Part shown: positions 11,201 to 22,200 of the stretch, piece by piece | How the letters are laid out: the number at the start of each line of letters is the position of its first letter | Numbering within the stretch: the stretch's first letter is position 1 | DNA from: Tanypteryx hageni | Taxonomy: Eukaryota > Arthropoda > Insecta > Odonata > Petaluridae | Reading direction: 5' to 3' | Length of the DNA: 64,000 nt | Assembly (NCBI GenBank): GCA_028673005.1 | Contig: CM054116.1 | Span: forward strand, 147,743,173 to 147,807,172 | Program-made: the position numbers and the translations under genes | The notes under the pieces: model-generated | What the model was told of the DNA's origin: nothing | The model's input: the letters and a program-made list of their open reading frames with translations, nothing else | Database searches by the model: none

Positions 11201-11575
11201 TGCATGAGATTCATCGGTGACCTTAAAAAGAGCGACCATATTAGCGAACATTACAATAATCTTTCATGGCTCAAACTTGACGCTCGAAGGAACTTACATA
11301 CCCTGATGCAAATGTACAAAATCCTTACTTATAACAAACCTGACTACCTCTCTTCCCTCTTCAATGAAATCAACACAGTACACAAGCGGGATACTAGAGG
11401 CAAGAATAACCTCCTTATTCCTCATCACAGGACGAATATCAACAATAAATCCTTTAAAGTCTCCGGTTGCCGACTCTGGAATAACTTAGATGAGAATTTT
11501 AAAACATCTCCCTCTTTAAACTCATTCAAACGCACCTGTGTCACTCACTTTCTTAAACAACAAAGTAATCCTTAA
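8282..11575 (+). CDS. LINE ORF2: AP-like endonuclease and reverse transcriptase
   Basis: The 1097-residue product nicks target DNA and reverse transcribes the element RNA. An AP-type endonuclease lies at about 162-370 (INAQSI, VAETWLKP with the catalytic Glu, GDFNANL, WIDLAIT, SHDMIY). The RT follows at about 600-870: FRPISLLPVLSKAFERL, LLDFSKAFDSID with the first catalytic Asp, GVPQGSILGPLLF, and YADD at 814-817. The C-terminal region ends in a segment similar to other CR1-type elements (SGCRLWNNLDENF). No stop or frameshift is present. I place it in the CR1/L2/Kiri superclade from the GVPQGS and DFSKAFD signatures; the precise clade needs a tree. I chose ATG 8282 because no ATG lies upstream in frame. 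Confidence 0.88.
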   Translation: MPSSREFLPINRTLTPIVSSQHDTSQPPPPFSLNPKASEFFPSQTPLPCSPAKCLNFHDCPSLPVSLISSSPSPNSSLLTSRGHLLNPHAPEFCLPRHITLSPLNPEASEFVSTTSLTTCRDAYNSNPMNPTQVRPVTRISRYHIDTQSLLSNELKPHPRSLKIIYINAQSIQAHLDELRLILSKTNIHIIAVAETWLKPETDSSHVEIPGFKLFRNDRLGKGGGGVGIYARNDIQCNILAHSEPKYSKRPEFLLLDARVNSVKILIGIVYRPPKIGHLSDIEETLSKHIQDFQHLIITGDFNANLLVPNHESNFLLQSFESLGLNVLPLQPTNHTATSATWIDLAITANPEKIIKYGQLAAPGISSHDMIYIAYSLRCQKLKQKFIKVRDYKSINESLLTSEAALLPWHLIEHLEDIDDKVQTFNLYMSQLLEKFAPPRIIRVSKPHAAWLTPEIKSIMSRRDRIYRDFKKSKDPDLLSRYKSLRNKTKQLIRNAKIKYVHDSTNSARTQSSIWKKLRNLGVGKNKDMQLLPNLSLDELNAHFTKPPTTVDVGLKSETIERIRSLKPNHTSNTIFEFTPLTQPQVAKSLRAIKSTAIGDDGVSIILINKLIPIILPIITHIFNWSILQSKYPTSWKSALVRPIPKKNNSHENADFRPISLLPVLSKAFERLAHEQITHFLSKNNLIDPFQSGFRKSHSTATALLKVTDDVRKAMDQRKITILTLLDFSKAFDSIDKDILLCKLELLHFSLASRNWFRSYLNGRSQKVITHDLSSRPLNVNRGVPQGSILGPLLFSLYINDISNALTHCNYHLYADDLQIYYHSRVPEFPDAVAKINSDLAFLSLWSTNNFLKINPAKSQSIIIGYPKLLASIDHSESPLLSLEGSTLHFKKSVVNLGVIVDETLSWAPNTNKICSTINSSLHSLKKLKNLLPNSLRKLLVTTLLFPHFDYCDVVYNDLSCELALKLQRTQNSCMRFIGDLKKSDHISEHYNNLSWLKLDARRNLHTLMQMYKILTYNKPDYLSSLFNEINTVHKRDTRGKNNLLIPHHRTNINNKSFKVSGCRLWNNLDENFKTSPSLNSFKRTCVTHFLKQQSNP

Positions 11576-12429
11576 TCATCTCTTTACACTCCCCATAAAT
11601 TATCCTTACTCATGTTTTTTTTTTGTATTGTCTTATATTATTTTCTATTTCTTAATATAATTTTGTATTGTTTTTATATACTTTGTGTATTGTTTATATG
11701 TATACATATGTATGTATGTGTGTGTGTATGTGTGTGTGTATGTATGTATATATATATATATGTATATATATGTATATGTATATATATGTATATGTATGTG
11801 TATATATATATTCTTTCTTCTATTGTTTGTATTTTTTTGTTGTTTTTATTTTTTTGCTATTGTTTTATATTATTTTATATTGTATTATATTATTTATGTA
11901 TTTTATATCTTTTCCTGCTTTCTTATAATATGCATGCCCCAACAACATTCTTTATATTCATTCATTGTATATATTTCATGTATATTTCATCTCATTCTGC
12001 ATACTTGTATATTTCTTGTTTACATTACGCTATTACCTTTACGTGTACTTTTTTATGACGGTATATAATTACGCTGTATATACGAACTCTCCCACTGTAC
12101 ATACTCCTTCCTATTTAATGTTGTAGTTTTGTATTACCAAATGTACACTATCTAGGGTTTTCGCAGGTTTTTCACACCCCCCTTCTTAGTGGGTGTTTTC
12201 CTGCGTGGGTTTTGCTAGGGAGGACATGTCTGTTTTTACCTAGATTTTCCCCACAAACACAAATCTGTATTCAATTTTATCTTTTAAATTTGTATGATTT
12301 AGGTACATAATGTTTATATAGTGTATTTTGTTATACCTTATTTTATTCTTTTTCTTGTATTTATTATATTGACGAAGGGTTAAATGTAAGAATGGACCTT
12401 CTGGTCTAAATTTCGCCCGAATAAAGACG

Positions 12430-12433
<4 letters not shown>
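11576..12433 (+). other. 3' UTR of the CR1-like LINE
   Basis: T-rich and TG/TA-rich, with an alternating purine-pyrimidine stretch at about 11690-11815. The last unique bases read CCCGAATAAAGACGATT before the ATCT repeats. Open frames here are low-complexity Tyr/Cys/Val strings with no coding meaning. Confidence 0.7.

Positions 12434-12515
<82 letters not shown>
12434..12515. repeat. ATCT repeat followed by TA microsatellite
   Basis: The ATCT units are the 3' end of the LINE. The TA run that follows probably grew from them and served as insertion site for the next Helitron. Confidence 0.9.
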
Positions 12516-12516
<1 letters not shown>

Positions 12517-13560
12517 GAGTAATCGGTGCTTGCATACTGCAAGCATTGGTGCCCTATAACCACCACATCAAATTTCATTCCTCCTGCTTGATGAGAATTA
12601 CCGTAAATTAATTGCCAAATATTCCGCAATGCTATTTACACAGGAAAAACTCAAATGTTGGAGTGCCTGGAGTCGAACCGAGGAATCCTACAGGAGTAAA
12701 TGGTATCAATTAAGCAAGCTAATCAATTCCAATTATAAAATTTTGAGATAGTTGCAATGGCCACATAACTATCTTTCATAATTCTCTAATGTTTTATGTT
12801 TTTGAATTTTGAAGTCGTTTTCATTTTTGTAACATATCGGGAAGTTGTCTAAATTAATTCTTCTTACGGAAAAAGAACTCAAATTCTGGAGCGCCTGAAG
12901 TCGAACCGAGGACACCTACATAAGATGTCTCATATTATCCGAAGGCCTACTCATGACATATACAAACCCTGAAAATTTCAGCGCAATATTCCTCTTAGTA
13001 TTGTCTGCACACCAAAATATTTTTTCCCTTTGCTTATAAATGTCACGGTCTGAGAGTGACGTCATGACACTAAGCTACTTTTCAGTTCGTAGCTCTAAGC
13101 TCTCGTTCGGTTTTATTAACACGTAAATTAAATTCCCGAAGAAAAGCATTGTCTCGTAGTCATGACAGAAATATTGGGCCATTGTTATAAATTGTATAAA
13201 ATCCCGTTTTTATGCAGTAAAAATCGAATAATTGGACTAATTCGGCATGGATTCGTGTTTTACTTTCAGGAAAAATAATCTTCGTTCTTTTTCACGTCTT
13301 CTAATATAGGTCCGGAGTTTGTACCTTAATTTAAAGTAATTTTAAAATGCAATTATAGAAAGGCTTGTACGGATTTAAATGGTTTTCTCATGAGACTTGA
13401 AAATGGACGTTTTGGGGTGTAAAAGACCCCGTTGTAAGGAGAAATTTTGGAATTTTCGATTTGTCCTGGTAATTTTGGACCAACACCAAGGTTCCCTCCA
13501 AATTTCAGCTCTGTAGAATATATAGAAGTACCTTAGGTTTTATATCATTATATATAATGA
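12516..13560 (-). mobile_element. Non-autonomous Helitron, family B (copy 1)
   Basis: Read on the minus strand, the 3' end is a stem-loop (TGCTTGCAGTATGCAAGCA on the element strand) followed by about eight bases and the end CTCG, with a T immediately outside, the layout of a Helitron 3' terminus. The other end lies near an ATATAATGATATAAAACC stretch shared with copy 2. No Rep/helicase is encoded. The body carries two tRNA T-arm-like motifs (GGAGTCGAACC at about 12671 and GAAGTCGAACC at about 12898). The terminal bases CTCG differ from the usual CTRR. Confidence 0.65.
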
Positions 13561-13584
13561 TATCTTCCGAAAGAAGCCGCTATT

Positions 13585-13589
<5 letters not shown>

Positions 13590-13630
<41 letters not shown>
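13590..13630. repeat. TA microsatellite, hAT target site
   Basis: A TA run that ends in ATATATAC (13623-13630), the left copy of the 8-bp duplication of the next transposon. Confidence 0.9.
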
Positions 13631-13631
<1 letters not shown>

Positions 13632-16600
13632 AGTGGCGTCGCGTGCCCATTTAGGTTGGGTGTGCGTTTATTGGGGGGGTTATGCAACCCGCGCTACAAA
13701 ATTCACGTGTTAATTTGAGCGTACGAATGCATTTTTATCAACGTGTGAAAGTTTTAAGAGAGCATAGCGCAGCAGCGCTCTTCTTAATTGGTCTAATGCA
13801 ATTAATCGTAGAATAATTTTGAATGCTTTAATTCAGTAACTGATATAATTATGCATCACGCGCGCCGTTTATGTGAAAAGGGTTAACGCTTCGTTGTGAG
13901 AAGATTAGGATATCATTGGCAAATACTAGAGTGAAGCACGAATTATCTGTATTTTTCTACGATTTTTAAATATGTACAACTATATAATACGCACAGAAAT
14001 CTGAAAAAGTAATCACTTGGGAAAATATTATTTTCCCGATTGAATCAAAGAAAGGCTTAAAAAACTCATTTTACTTACTTATTTATACACCAGTTCCAAT
14101 CTCCTGTTTTGCCTTAGGAATTTTGTTAGCACATCATCATAAAATGAAGGTCTTTTCTTCAGTTCCCCCAGCAATGTCTTTTCAATGGCGAGTGAACTTA
14201 AGCCGCATAACCTTTCCTGAGTTTGTGTTCCTCTATAACACGTATGTATTCTCTTCATAGCCGAAAAAGAACGCTCGACTGTAGCAGTAGAACTCGGAAT
14301 CGTCATGATAAGTTCCGCTAATTTATAAATTTCCTTGAATGCAACCTGAAGCTGATTTTCTTGCATGAATTTTAATAGGTGATGCACTGGTTTCCTCGCA
14401 AATTCATCAGAAGAAAAGAGCACTTTTAGTTCATTTTTTAGGCGAACGTAGTCAAAAACTGGTCCGTAGAAATCCTTTAATTTTTCTAGAATACCATCAG
14501 GAAAAGTTTTCGCATACTGATCATATCTTTCGCTACAAAGGAGTTGAAAAAACTCAAGTTTCGAAAGTGAAGAGTATCTTTCTTCCATCTCCAGGCACAT
14601 GCAGTCGACTATTCTCTGGTATAATCGAAGGCACGCGCTCTTCTCCTCTTCTATAGATCCCTTTCGTCTTTTAGGCTTCGACTCCTCAACCGTATGCTTT
14701 TCCTTTGCAGAAACCCAAATATCATCAAATCCATGTTCCTTGTCATTCCTAAGCTGTTTCATAGTATCATGCACCTTTTTACAACAGTACAATATGTCAT
14801 CGGATGATGTTTGCAATATATTATTCAAAACATCAGTATAGCCAAACAGAACAGAAAAAATTTCTAACAGAAAAATTGTTTGAAAATCTTGCAAGAAATA
14901 CAAAAAACCACGAGCTTTGATTACAGCATCCACGTCCCATTCCCCAGAATTCTCCACAATGTGTTCAAAAAATTCAATAAGTTGACTTCTGTGGCGTTTT
15001 ACTGTGTTTGATAAACGGGAAGTAAAGTTCCATCTGGTTGGTGCGATGGAGGGTAATTTTTTAGCAACAAAATCTTGCAAAGCATTTACTCTTTTCGATG
15101 ATTTAGAAAAATATGCTGCCAATCCACTGATAGTTTGGAAAAACAATCTACATTCCTTGATATTCGAGAGGCTTTGCTTCAGAACTAAGTTCAAAACGTG
15201 AGCGTAGCAATGCGTAAATATTGCTAAAGGATAGGCCTCGATAACTTTACTCTGCAACCCATTAATATGTCCACTCATTACACAGGCACCATCATAAGTT
15301 TGGCCGACCAACTTGTCCTTAATATTAAATTCCTCAACTCTGTTTACAACATGTTTAAAAAGACCACTAGACGTTCTATCATCACTTACGTCTGTAAATC
15401 CGATAAACCTTTCGTGTGTTTGCCCATTATGGACAAAACGAAAAACAGTTGATAGCTGCGATTTCGACATGACATCAGAAGTTTCATCCAGAAGAATGGC
15501 CACAAATGTAGCGGAAGAAATTTCTTTCTTTATAGCATCTTTAACCACATCAGATATAGCATTAATGATATCATTTTGTACTGTGGGAGAAGTTCCTCGA
15601 AATATAGTCGATGCCTTTAGATGACTGTCTAAAAGAGGATCATACTCACGGAGCACATTTAAAAATTCTATATAATTCCCTCAGTTGGCTGAATCTTCAG
15701 ACTCATCATGACCTCTCAAAGGAAGCTCTTGCTTAGCCAAATAACATACAGCATCAATTAATCTTTTTAAAACGTCTCTATTTTTCTTTACTTGTTCATT
15801 ATGACGACTAATTTCAACTTTTCTTTGGCTGTCAATGAGAGTGTCAATTCTTTGTTTTCCAAACATCTTAAGATTTAAAAATGACTGAACATGTGGTTGG
15901 GAGCGCTCATGTTTTTGCACTGCTGCAGCTAAATGATTAAGATCGGAATACCCGTGCTTATTCCAAACACTTTTCTCTTTGGAGAATAATAAACAAGGCC
16001 AACAAAAAAGTCTTGACCGCACTTCACATCCAGTTAACCATTCTACTGGACCGTATTGTGAAACAGAGAAATGTCTCATGTACTCAGTTTTTGCATCTTT
16101 GTGCTTGCACAGTAAATTTGGAAGAGGAGGACGAGGCTTACCTTCTTCGACTATGTTCATACAATCCGCAAAAGCTCTGGCAGAAAACGGGGCATTCAGT
16201 ACATCGTCAACACTGTTTACCATTGTAAATATGGGCAAAAAGTTATAAATTATATCTAAAAAATTATAAATATATGTTAAAAACTTGTCTAAATCGGTGT
16301 CATAAACACGTCGGTTCACACCTTACCCCACGCACGCAAAACAGACGAAACTCAGAAAACAAAAACAGGATCTCATGACAAGTAACAACGTTGAATTGGA
16401 TTGGTTCACACAATAGCCAATCACAACCGCTAACTACTTCTGGGTGCTGTTGTCTCAGCGCACACCCTGCCACGCCTTCTGGACTGTTTAAAACCACAAG
16501 GAGGCTAAGAATTTGACCCGCTGCGCCATCTGTACGTATGTTTAAAGGGCTCAAAGCTGCTCGTATTACTTACCGCACACCCGGGCTATTAACGTGAATG

Positions 16601-16797
16601 TGATACAATGTATATGCGCCGAAACTTCTCCTCTTCATGAAACATTGTATATTGGATTTGATTTTAGGAATCACGCGAAGCCAGAAAACGATTAGGGGAG
16701 TCTTTAACGGGAATAAATGCAAAAATATAATATCTGTGACACTGTGAATCCGTGGGTTTGCACCGCACACCTAGCACACCCTGAATATACGCCCCTG
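13631..16797 (-). mobile_element. ZMYM1-like hAT transposon with perfect 8-bp TSD
   Basis: The element spans 3167 bp. The left end is CAGTGGCGTCGC and the right end, read inward, CAGGGGCGTATA, with a second shared block GGGTGTGC just inside. ATATATAC occurs directly outside both ends (13623-13630 and 16798-16805), the 8-bp duplication expected of hAT. One transposase gene on the minus strand fills most of it, with a single stop. The outer 450 bp at the left end and 480 bp at the right end are non-coding. It sits in a TA/CA microsatellite between two Helitron copies. Confidence 0.9.
14079..16319 (-). pseudogene. ZMYM1-like hAT transposase, one premature stop
   Basis: One frame runs from an ATG at 16319 to the stop at 14079, about 745 codons, broken only by a TGA at 15681-15683 (residue 213). 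The N-terminal part has a TTF-type zinc finger region (SRLFCWPCLLFSKE). After the stop come a DUF4371-like RNase H segment with ILLDETSD, TYDGACVMSG and FTHCYAHVLNL (catalytic Asp residues and the C..H pair), an insertion domain, and a C-terminal dimerisation motif TVERSFSAMKRI. The TGA sits where CGA would be expected (SAN-stop-GNY), so a single C-to-T change probably killed the gene. Domesticated ZMYM1-like host genes exist, but the TIRs and TSD show this is a transposon. Confidence 0.88.
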
Positions 16798-16805
16798 ATA
16801 TATAC

Positions 16806-16824
16806 ACACACACACACACATATA
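16806..16824. repeat. CA/TA microsatellite
   Basis: A short CA run ending TATA between the hAT element and the next Helitron end. Confidence 0.85.
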
Positions 16825-17727
16825 CAAGTTGTTGGTGCTTGCATACTGCAAGCGCTTAAAAAATCACCATACACCAAGATCTAAAATCGTAAATAAAATA
16901 ACGCGACAACATTTGAACTACACAAAGCACATTTACATAAGATAATAGTTTACATTTTCCAGGAAATTAAGGCATCTGTCCGGAATTTATAAATTCTCTG
17001 GCAATCGGCTTCGCGTCCAAGTTTACGAATTTCAATTTCCATGGCTCAGATCGCCATTTTTAACCAATATCTATAATCATCATTTAGACAATAGCTTATA
17101 TGTTACACTAAAATTTATGTAAAAATTAGGATATTTTGTGTGTTAGGATTATGGTGTCTTCATCCATGCCATTTAGTACGTATCCGGATAAAAAAACTAA
17201 TTTTAAATTATCACGTCATCATATGTACACGTCGTTGGCTGAAATCAATTTGGATTATAATGCAATCTAACAATAAGCATTAAATTATTGTTCTTGAATT
17301 ATGGAAAATCAATTCCCATTGAAAGGCATTGGGATCGTTGCTATGGCAGTTAATATTTTTCATTGTTGAAAACCGAAAAGCTTTTCATAATTTTATGAAT
17401 AAAATCAAATTTTGACGCAAATTCAGCATGGATTTGAATTTTTTCTCTAATAAAAATAAACTTCATTATTTCATCCACAGTACGGTGGATGTCCCGACTT
17501 TGTGGCTTATTTTTAAATAATTTAAAAAAAGCAATTTTAGATACCCCTGCATAGTTTTCAATGCTTTTCTTATAGAGTTATAAAATTGGGCTTTGAGGTC
17601 CAAAACACCCCTTAAATATAACTTATACTGAAATTTCGGATTTTTTCAAAAGGTTGTACTCAATCAATTATTTTCCTTGGAAATTTTAACTCTGTAGTAT
17701 TTCTAGAAGTACCTTAGGTTTTATATG
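16825..17727 (-). mobile_element. Non-autonomous Helitron, family B (copy 2)
   Basis: The minus-strand 3' end is the stem-loop GCTTGCAGTATGCAAGC, then CACCAACAACTTG with a T outside. The other end carries CCTAAGGTACTTCTAGA, the same as copy 1 near 13520-13545, so length and orientation agree. The two copies lie head to tail with the hAT element in between. Terminal bases are CTTG here and CTCG in copy 1. Confidence 0.65.
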
Positions 17728-18803
17728 ATATGTTCTCTCTTATAAAAATTTTAGTGTGTGTGTGTATCTCTCTAAGTTCTTCATACGTTTTTAAACCTTT
17801 GAAGCTATCGAATTCAGAGTTTCATGGGCCATCCTATGGACCAAAGGAAGAACTTGGTCTGGTTTGCAGACCATGGGGTCTCTTATACCCCATGGGGTCA
17901 ATAAAACACTATTTCCATAAGAATGCATGGGAAATGGTGTGGAGAAACCCCAAAATGCCATGCAGCCCTTCACTGATGTGGATATAAATATACCTAACTA
18001 TTAACTTACGATCCCGGGAAATGGCTTATTTTACGTAGGAAAGACTGAATATTTTAATCCTGTTCACTGTTTTCTCGTATTACATGCTAAATCGCTCGAA
18101 ATTTTCCTTTAAGCGCAAAATTTATTAACATTTTCCAGGCGGCAACAAAGCTAAATTTCTTAATTGTTGTCCTCTTCAAAAGGAGATAGCCAATTAAAGA
18201 TTAATCCAAGGATATTCCACCCCATGGCCCGCCGTAGAGGAAGAATAGCCAACGCTAAAATAAGGGTACAAATGGACTCATGCCTAAATATAATCTATGA
18301 ATACTTTTAAAGTGAGTCAAATGATTTTTAAGGAATATTAGAACATTGTTATATTTTACCAATAACATTGAAAGATTTATCGCAACATAAATCGATACAT
18401 CTAGGTACTTACATTTGTTCGGTAAGCAAGATGTTGTTTATTATTTACGTTTAGGCTAATAGTATTGGCATAATCCACATAATTTGATTGCTGCTTTAAA
18501 GGCTTCGGTGCATTTATCCATGTGAATATTCAGTAAGACGTTAATGCGTAATTATATTAATGATAAAACGTTACAATACAATACATAAAATAGTAAATGT
18601 TAATGTAAACATAGCTTGCGTAATTAAGGAACGGGGAACGTTTGGTAAATTTGGGATACTCAACAGCGCAAGTAAATTTCAGAATTTATGTATTAGTTTT
18701 ATTGTTATATGACATCAAAAGTGATATATCAATAAAAATAATAAAAATCGGGTGCTACTTAAAAGAAAACTCTTTCCCGGGCGAAGCCGGGCGTTTGGGC
18801 TAG
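17728..18803 (+). mobile_element. Second Helitron type, 3' terminus at 18803
   Basis: At 18776-18791 CCCGGGCGAAGCCGGG forms a GC-rich hairpin, followed by CGTTTGGGCTAG and then T, the classic Helitron 3' end of insects (hairpin about 12 nt from CTAG, insertion before T). The 5' end is not resolved; it may be near 17990. The preceding 250 bases contain inverted motifs around CATGGGGTC but no gene. No helicase is present, so this too is non-autonomous. Confidence 0.6.
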
Positions 18804-18818
18804 TATCCTATATATATC

Positions 18819-19430
18819 TCAAGGTAAATGTGCGTAGTCTGGTAAATGTGTACATTTACCATCAAGTTCGGTAAATTTAAGTATAACATACTGTGCACAT
18901 TTACCTAGAGACACTGGTAGATGTGGATAATCGTCGCAACACAGGCAACAACATGGCGGCGTCGCGAACATCTGTTGCAGTTTAGAAGTACGGTAAATGT
19001 GCGTTGTCCGGTAAATATGTACATTTCCAGGTAAATGTGTACAGCCAACTAAACTAAATTTGAACATGAAGGCAAATTTTACTCGGCCCCACCGGGTTGG
19101 GTAAGTTAGTCGAAGTGTTTTTGGTTCCTCCTCACGTTCACTGTGTTCCCCCCTCGGATTGTGAAGCGTTCATCTTAATATATACCAGTGGAGTCGAACC
19201 CTCGATGTTTTTTGTTATAAATTAACGTGATTATTGAAGTGTATAACTTCTCATTCTTACTTATTTCCACATTTACCAAGACACATCGGTAAAAGTGCAC
19301 ATTTACTAGGAAATGTAAGGATAATACGTATTTCTGGAAACTTAAACTTACATTTACCGAACTTGGTGGTAAATGTGCACATTTACCGGTAAATGCACAC
19401 ATTTCCCGATTACCTACCTTTACCGTAAAT
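18819..19430. repeat. Palindromic fold-back repeat built of GGTAAATGTG
   Basis: About a dozen copies of GGTAAATGTG or its complement CACATTTACC lie in two blocks (18820-19040 and 19265-19430). 19368-19387 is a perfect 20-bp palindrome, GGTAAATGTGCACATTTACC; 18841-18860 is the same with central mismatch. The blocks are roughly inverted copies (both carry an AAGTTCGGTAAAT phrase), so the whole could fold back. The spacer holds a GC-rich patch and a GGAGTCGAACCC motif. No gene is seen. Confidence 0.75.
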
Positions 19431-19469
19431 ATATGTAGAAGCAGCTATTTGTAATGATATTTATATATA

Positions 19470-20230
19470 CTAGTAAAAGGTGCTTGCATTTTGCAAGCAT
19501 TTCATCTCCCATTGAAAAACCATTCATTTTTCAGAGAGATATTTCAACATTGGAAATATATTATTTTAATTCTAAAGATGTTGCTTCTGCACCGATTTTT
19601 GTTCTTTCCTTATGTAACAATAATAAAATCCCTTAAATATGCAATTATACTTTTTCCACAGTAGGGTACTAAAGCCACAGATTTCTGCCAAATTTTAAAG
19701 TTGTACCTTATCTAGAAATGAAATAATATTAATTTATTTGTTTAAATTTTAAAAATATTTAACGGCCGCAACAAAATATTCATCGAGATTTTCAAATGTT
19801 TATTTGGGTATGTGCAGTAATCTCTAAATAACTTTTAAATGTCAGCTCCAACACATTACTTTCTTCAAAATTCTCTAATATTTCATGTTTTTGGATTTTG
19901 ACGTCGTTAAAAGTTTCTGCCGTAGTTTTAAATCAACTGAATTATAATACAATCCACTGTTTCTCTTTAGAAGCACAAAATTCAAGCTATTATTATATAC
20001 AGTTCATCAACCCCCATAAGTGAAAGGAGTAACGATCTTTTATTTAATAAAATATATCGCGTTTTAAAATTATGACGTCATCATGTATTCATCTTTGGTT
20101 GAAATCAATGGGACAATAAGAATTTCCCTATTAAAAAGCATTAAAGCGTTATTATAATGCGGATTGCCAATTCCCATTGAAAAGCATTGTCCTGGTTGCT
20201 ATGGTAGCTGAAGTTCTTTATCCCTGCTGA
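19470..20230 (-). mobile_element. Non-autonomous Helitron, A/B-like chimera
   Basis: The minus-strand 3' end is TGCTTGCAAAATGCAAGCA, then CCTTTTACTAG with T outside. The first 200 bases resemble family A, whereas the distal part (GGTTGCTATGGTAGC near 20195) resembles family B, so it is a chimera or an intermediate subfamily. It is cut at about 20230 by, or into, the hAT remnant. Confidence 0.6.
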
Positions 20231-22200
20231 AGCGTTTGTAGCTTGAATTGCCAAAAAATCTCTCCCAACTTTTGCCAAATATAAATGGGATCTACTGTTT
20301 TCTTTCCAGTAAAATAATGGGTCACTATCGCGGTGCATCACAAATTGCTTTGTGTATTTCCTCCTGAAATGTGGACATTTCGTCCATTTTTGTCGACGCT
20401 TCTTTTTGCGAGTCATTTTTTTAAATAAAGTATTTTATTCATCCAGTATTAGAACTTTAATCTATTACAATTAGCTCTTGGTCTTTTCCTTCTTGCCGGA
20501 ATGCATCTCCTAATTTTAAATTCTTCCAAAAATGCTTTACAGCATTAGCCTGGTTTTCCGTGAATAAGACGAGGATAAATCTTGGATCAAGAAATGTTGC
20601 AGCCATAAGATGATCTTTGGAAATGTCGAATCTGCTATTCAAACGCTTCATCATGAGTTCATCACGAAACAATTTTACACCAGGCACTGATGTTGCTGTT
20701 AGTTCATCTCTTAAAACCGAAATGCAGGGAACAATGAGACTAATGGTAACAGATTTTTCGGATCTAAATATGGTTGCTGCCTCTGCTGTTGCCTCGAGAA
20801 ATGGAAGAGATGCAAGCAAGTGCGTATTTCAAAACATCGGAATTTGACAAGAGTAAATATTTCCGGTTCACCGATTTTTACCTAAATCTAATCAACTCTC
20901 GTCTCTTTAACAAAAATATAAAATATGAGTTAGAGCACGCATAATATTTCCATCACATACACACATATATACATCATCGAGAAAATGACGAAAACGTGCT
21001 CAGGGGATCTCAAAATGTGTATTTCCGTTGACATCTCTAAATCGATCTTTGTTAACTCCGGTCGATACGCGAGAATGCGTCGTATTTTATACAATAATAA
21101 ACCCTGAAGTCTGAGGTGGCGCCACGACAGGACTAGGTACATGGTCACCGACTGACATAGCATTCACGTAGATATGAAGTTAAAATTCAGTCTGCCGCGA
21201 ATCCGACGCCGCTCATACTTTTGGAAATGAGTGTACATGGCTGATTAACTTCTTTAGCAATGGCTGAGCATCCATGGCTGCATTTATCAAAAGCTGCAGA
21301 AGTTGAGCGGCACAGTCTTGCCATTGAATAAGTAGGCATTGTATATATAATGTCTATAGTAGCAAAGAGAATTCTAGACATCTCTATTCCATACATTTCT
21401 AATCGATTCCTAATAATTTCTCGATGACGGCCGCGGTGTGGTCAGCATTCAGAACTTCTAGGTTTACAACCGACAAGCATCGCTATTGCAAGATCCAATC
21501 TGATTCAGATATGTAATGTAATGTGATAACCAAATAATTGCTTCAATTGCTAGCCTTCCAATGATCGAAGGTGTTGGATGGTCGTGAATTATGTGATTCA
21601 TATTTTAAATGCTTTATGAGTTTCTCGTGCTATTTTTGAGGGCATCAAGGTGGCGTGAGGCTGTTGTTAGATGCGGGGGACAGTAAGTTCCATGCGTTAA
21701 CTTTGAACACAAATTCTTGAGCCCAGTGACTTTAGCAACTTCGAACGATTTTCCATCAGCCACAGTAAAGTACACTGCTTTATCATATTGTTCTTCTGTT
21801 TTCGTATCAATTTATTTTCTCATAAAATGTGCCCCGATAGTTTGTATTTTAGCCTTGGGATTCGATGATTCTTCTTCAGGTCGCTTCAATTCTTTCGTTT
21901 TCGCATCTGTTTCTTTTGCTCCTCCGTGCACCGAAGGATGCTTCCTTTTCAAATGTGCCCATAAGTGGGAAGTTGTTCCACAGGCTTGCGACGACAATAT
22001 TTGGCAATGCAAGTTGCGCTTAAATGCCTTGTCACTTATTTCAAAATGTAAGCGAAATTCTGACACGTTGAAGGATCTGAATTTCAAAATATATATGAAC
22101 TGGCGTAATTGCCGGTCAAAGATGACGGGTATGCGTGAATTAAGTATTAAGTTAAAATTGAAATAAAAATTAATGAAACCGACTTTTATATGCACTAAAA
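20230..22200 (-). pseudogene. Decayed BED-finger hAT transposase (ZBED1/4-like)
   Basis: Three fragments lie in order on the minus strand. At 21640-22050 is the second half of a BED zinc finger (GTTSHLWAHLKRKHP) followed after a frame break by TEEQYDKAVYFTVADGKSF, the usual next segment. At 20457-20830 is VTISLIVPCISVLRDEL and AATFLDPRFILVLF from the middle of the RNase H fold. At 20200-20350 is DPLFYWKENS and RDFLAIQATNASA from the hAT dimerisation region. The stretch 20830-21640 is unrecognisable. Frameshifts and missing parts mean it is long dead. TIRs were not found. Confidence 0.75.

Larger units (their letters stand above)
6780..12468 (+). mobile_element. Full-length CR1-superclade LINE, both ORFs intact
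   Basis: A 5.7-kb element with a short 5' leader, ORF1 (6854-7606), a 0.7-kb spacer, ORF2 with endonuclease and RT (8282-11575), a 0.85-kb T-rich 3' UTR and a 3' end of ATCT tetranucleotide repeats that runs into TA repeats. Neither ORF has a stop or frameshift. Short microsatellite 3' tails rather than poly-A are typical of CR1/L2-type LINEs, which reverse transcribe their RNA at the nicked target. The exact 5' end is uncertain because a microsatellite abuts it. This is the only element here that looks able to move by itself. Confidence 0.85.

Noticed and set aside
11690..12068. Tyr/Cys/Val-rich frames in three registers
   Set aside because: They are translations of TG/TA-rich 3' UTR of the LINE.
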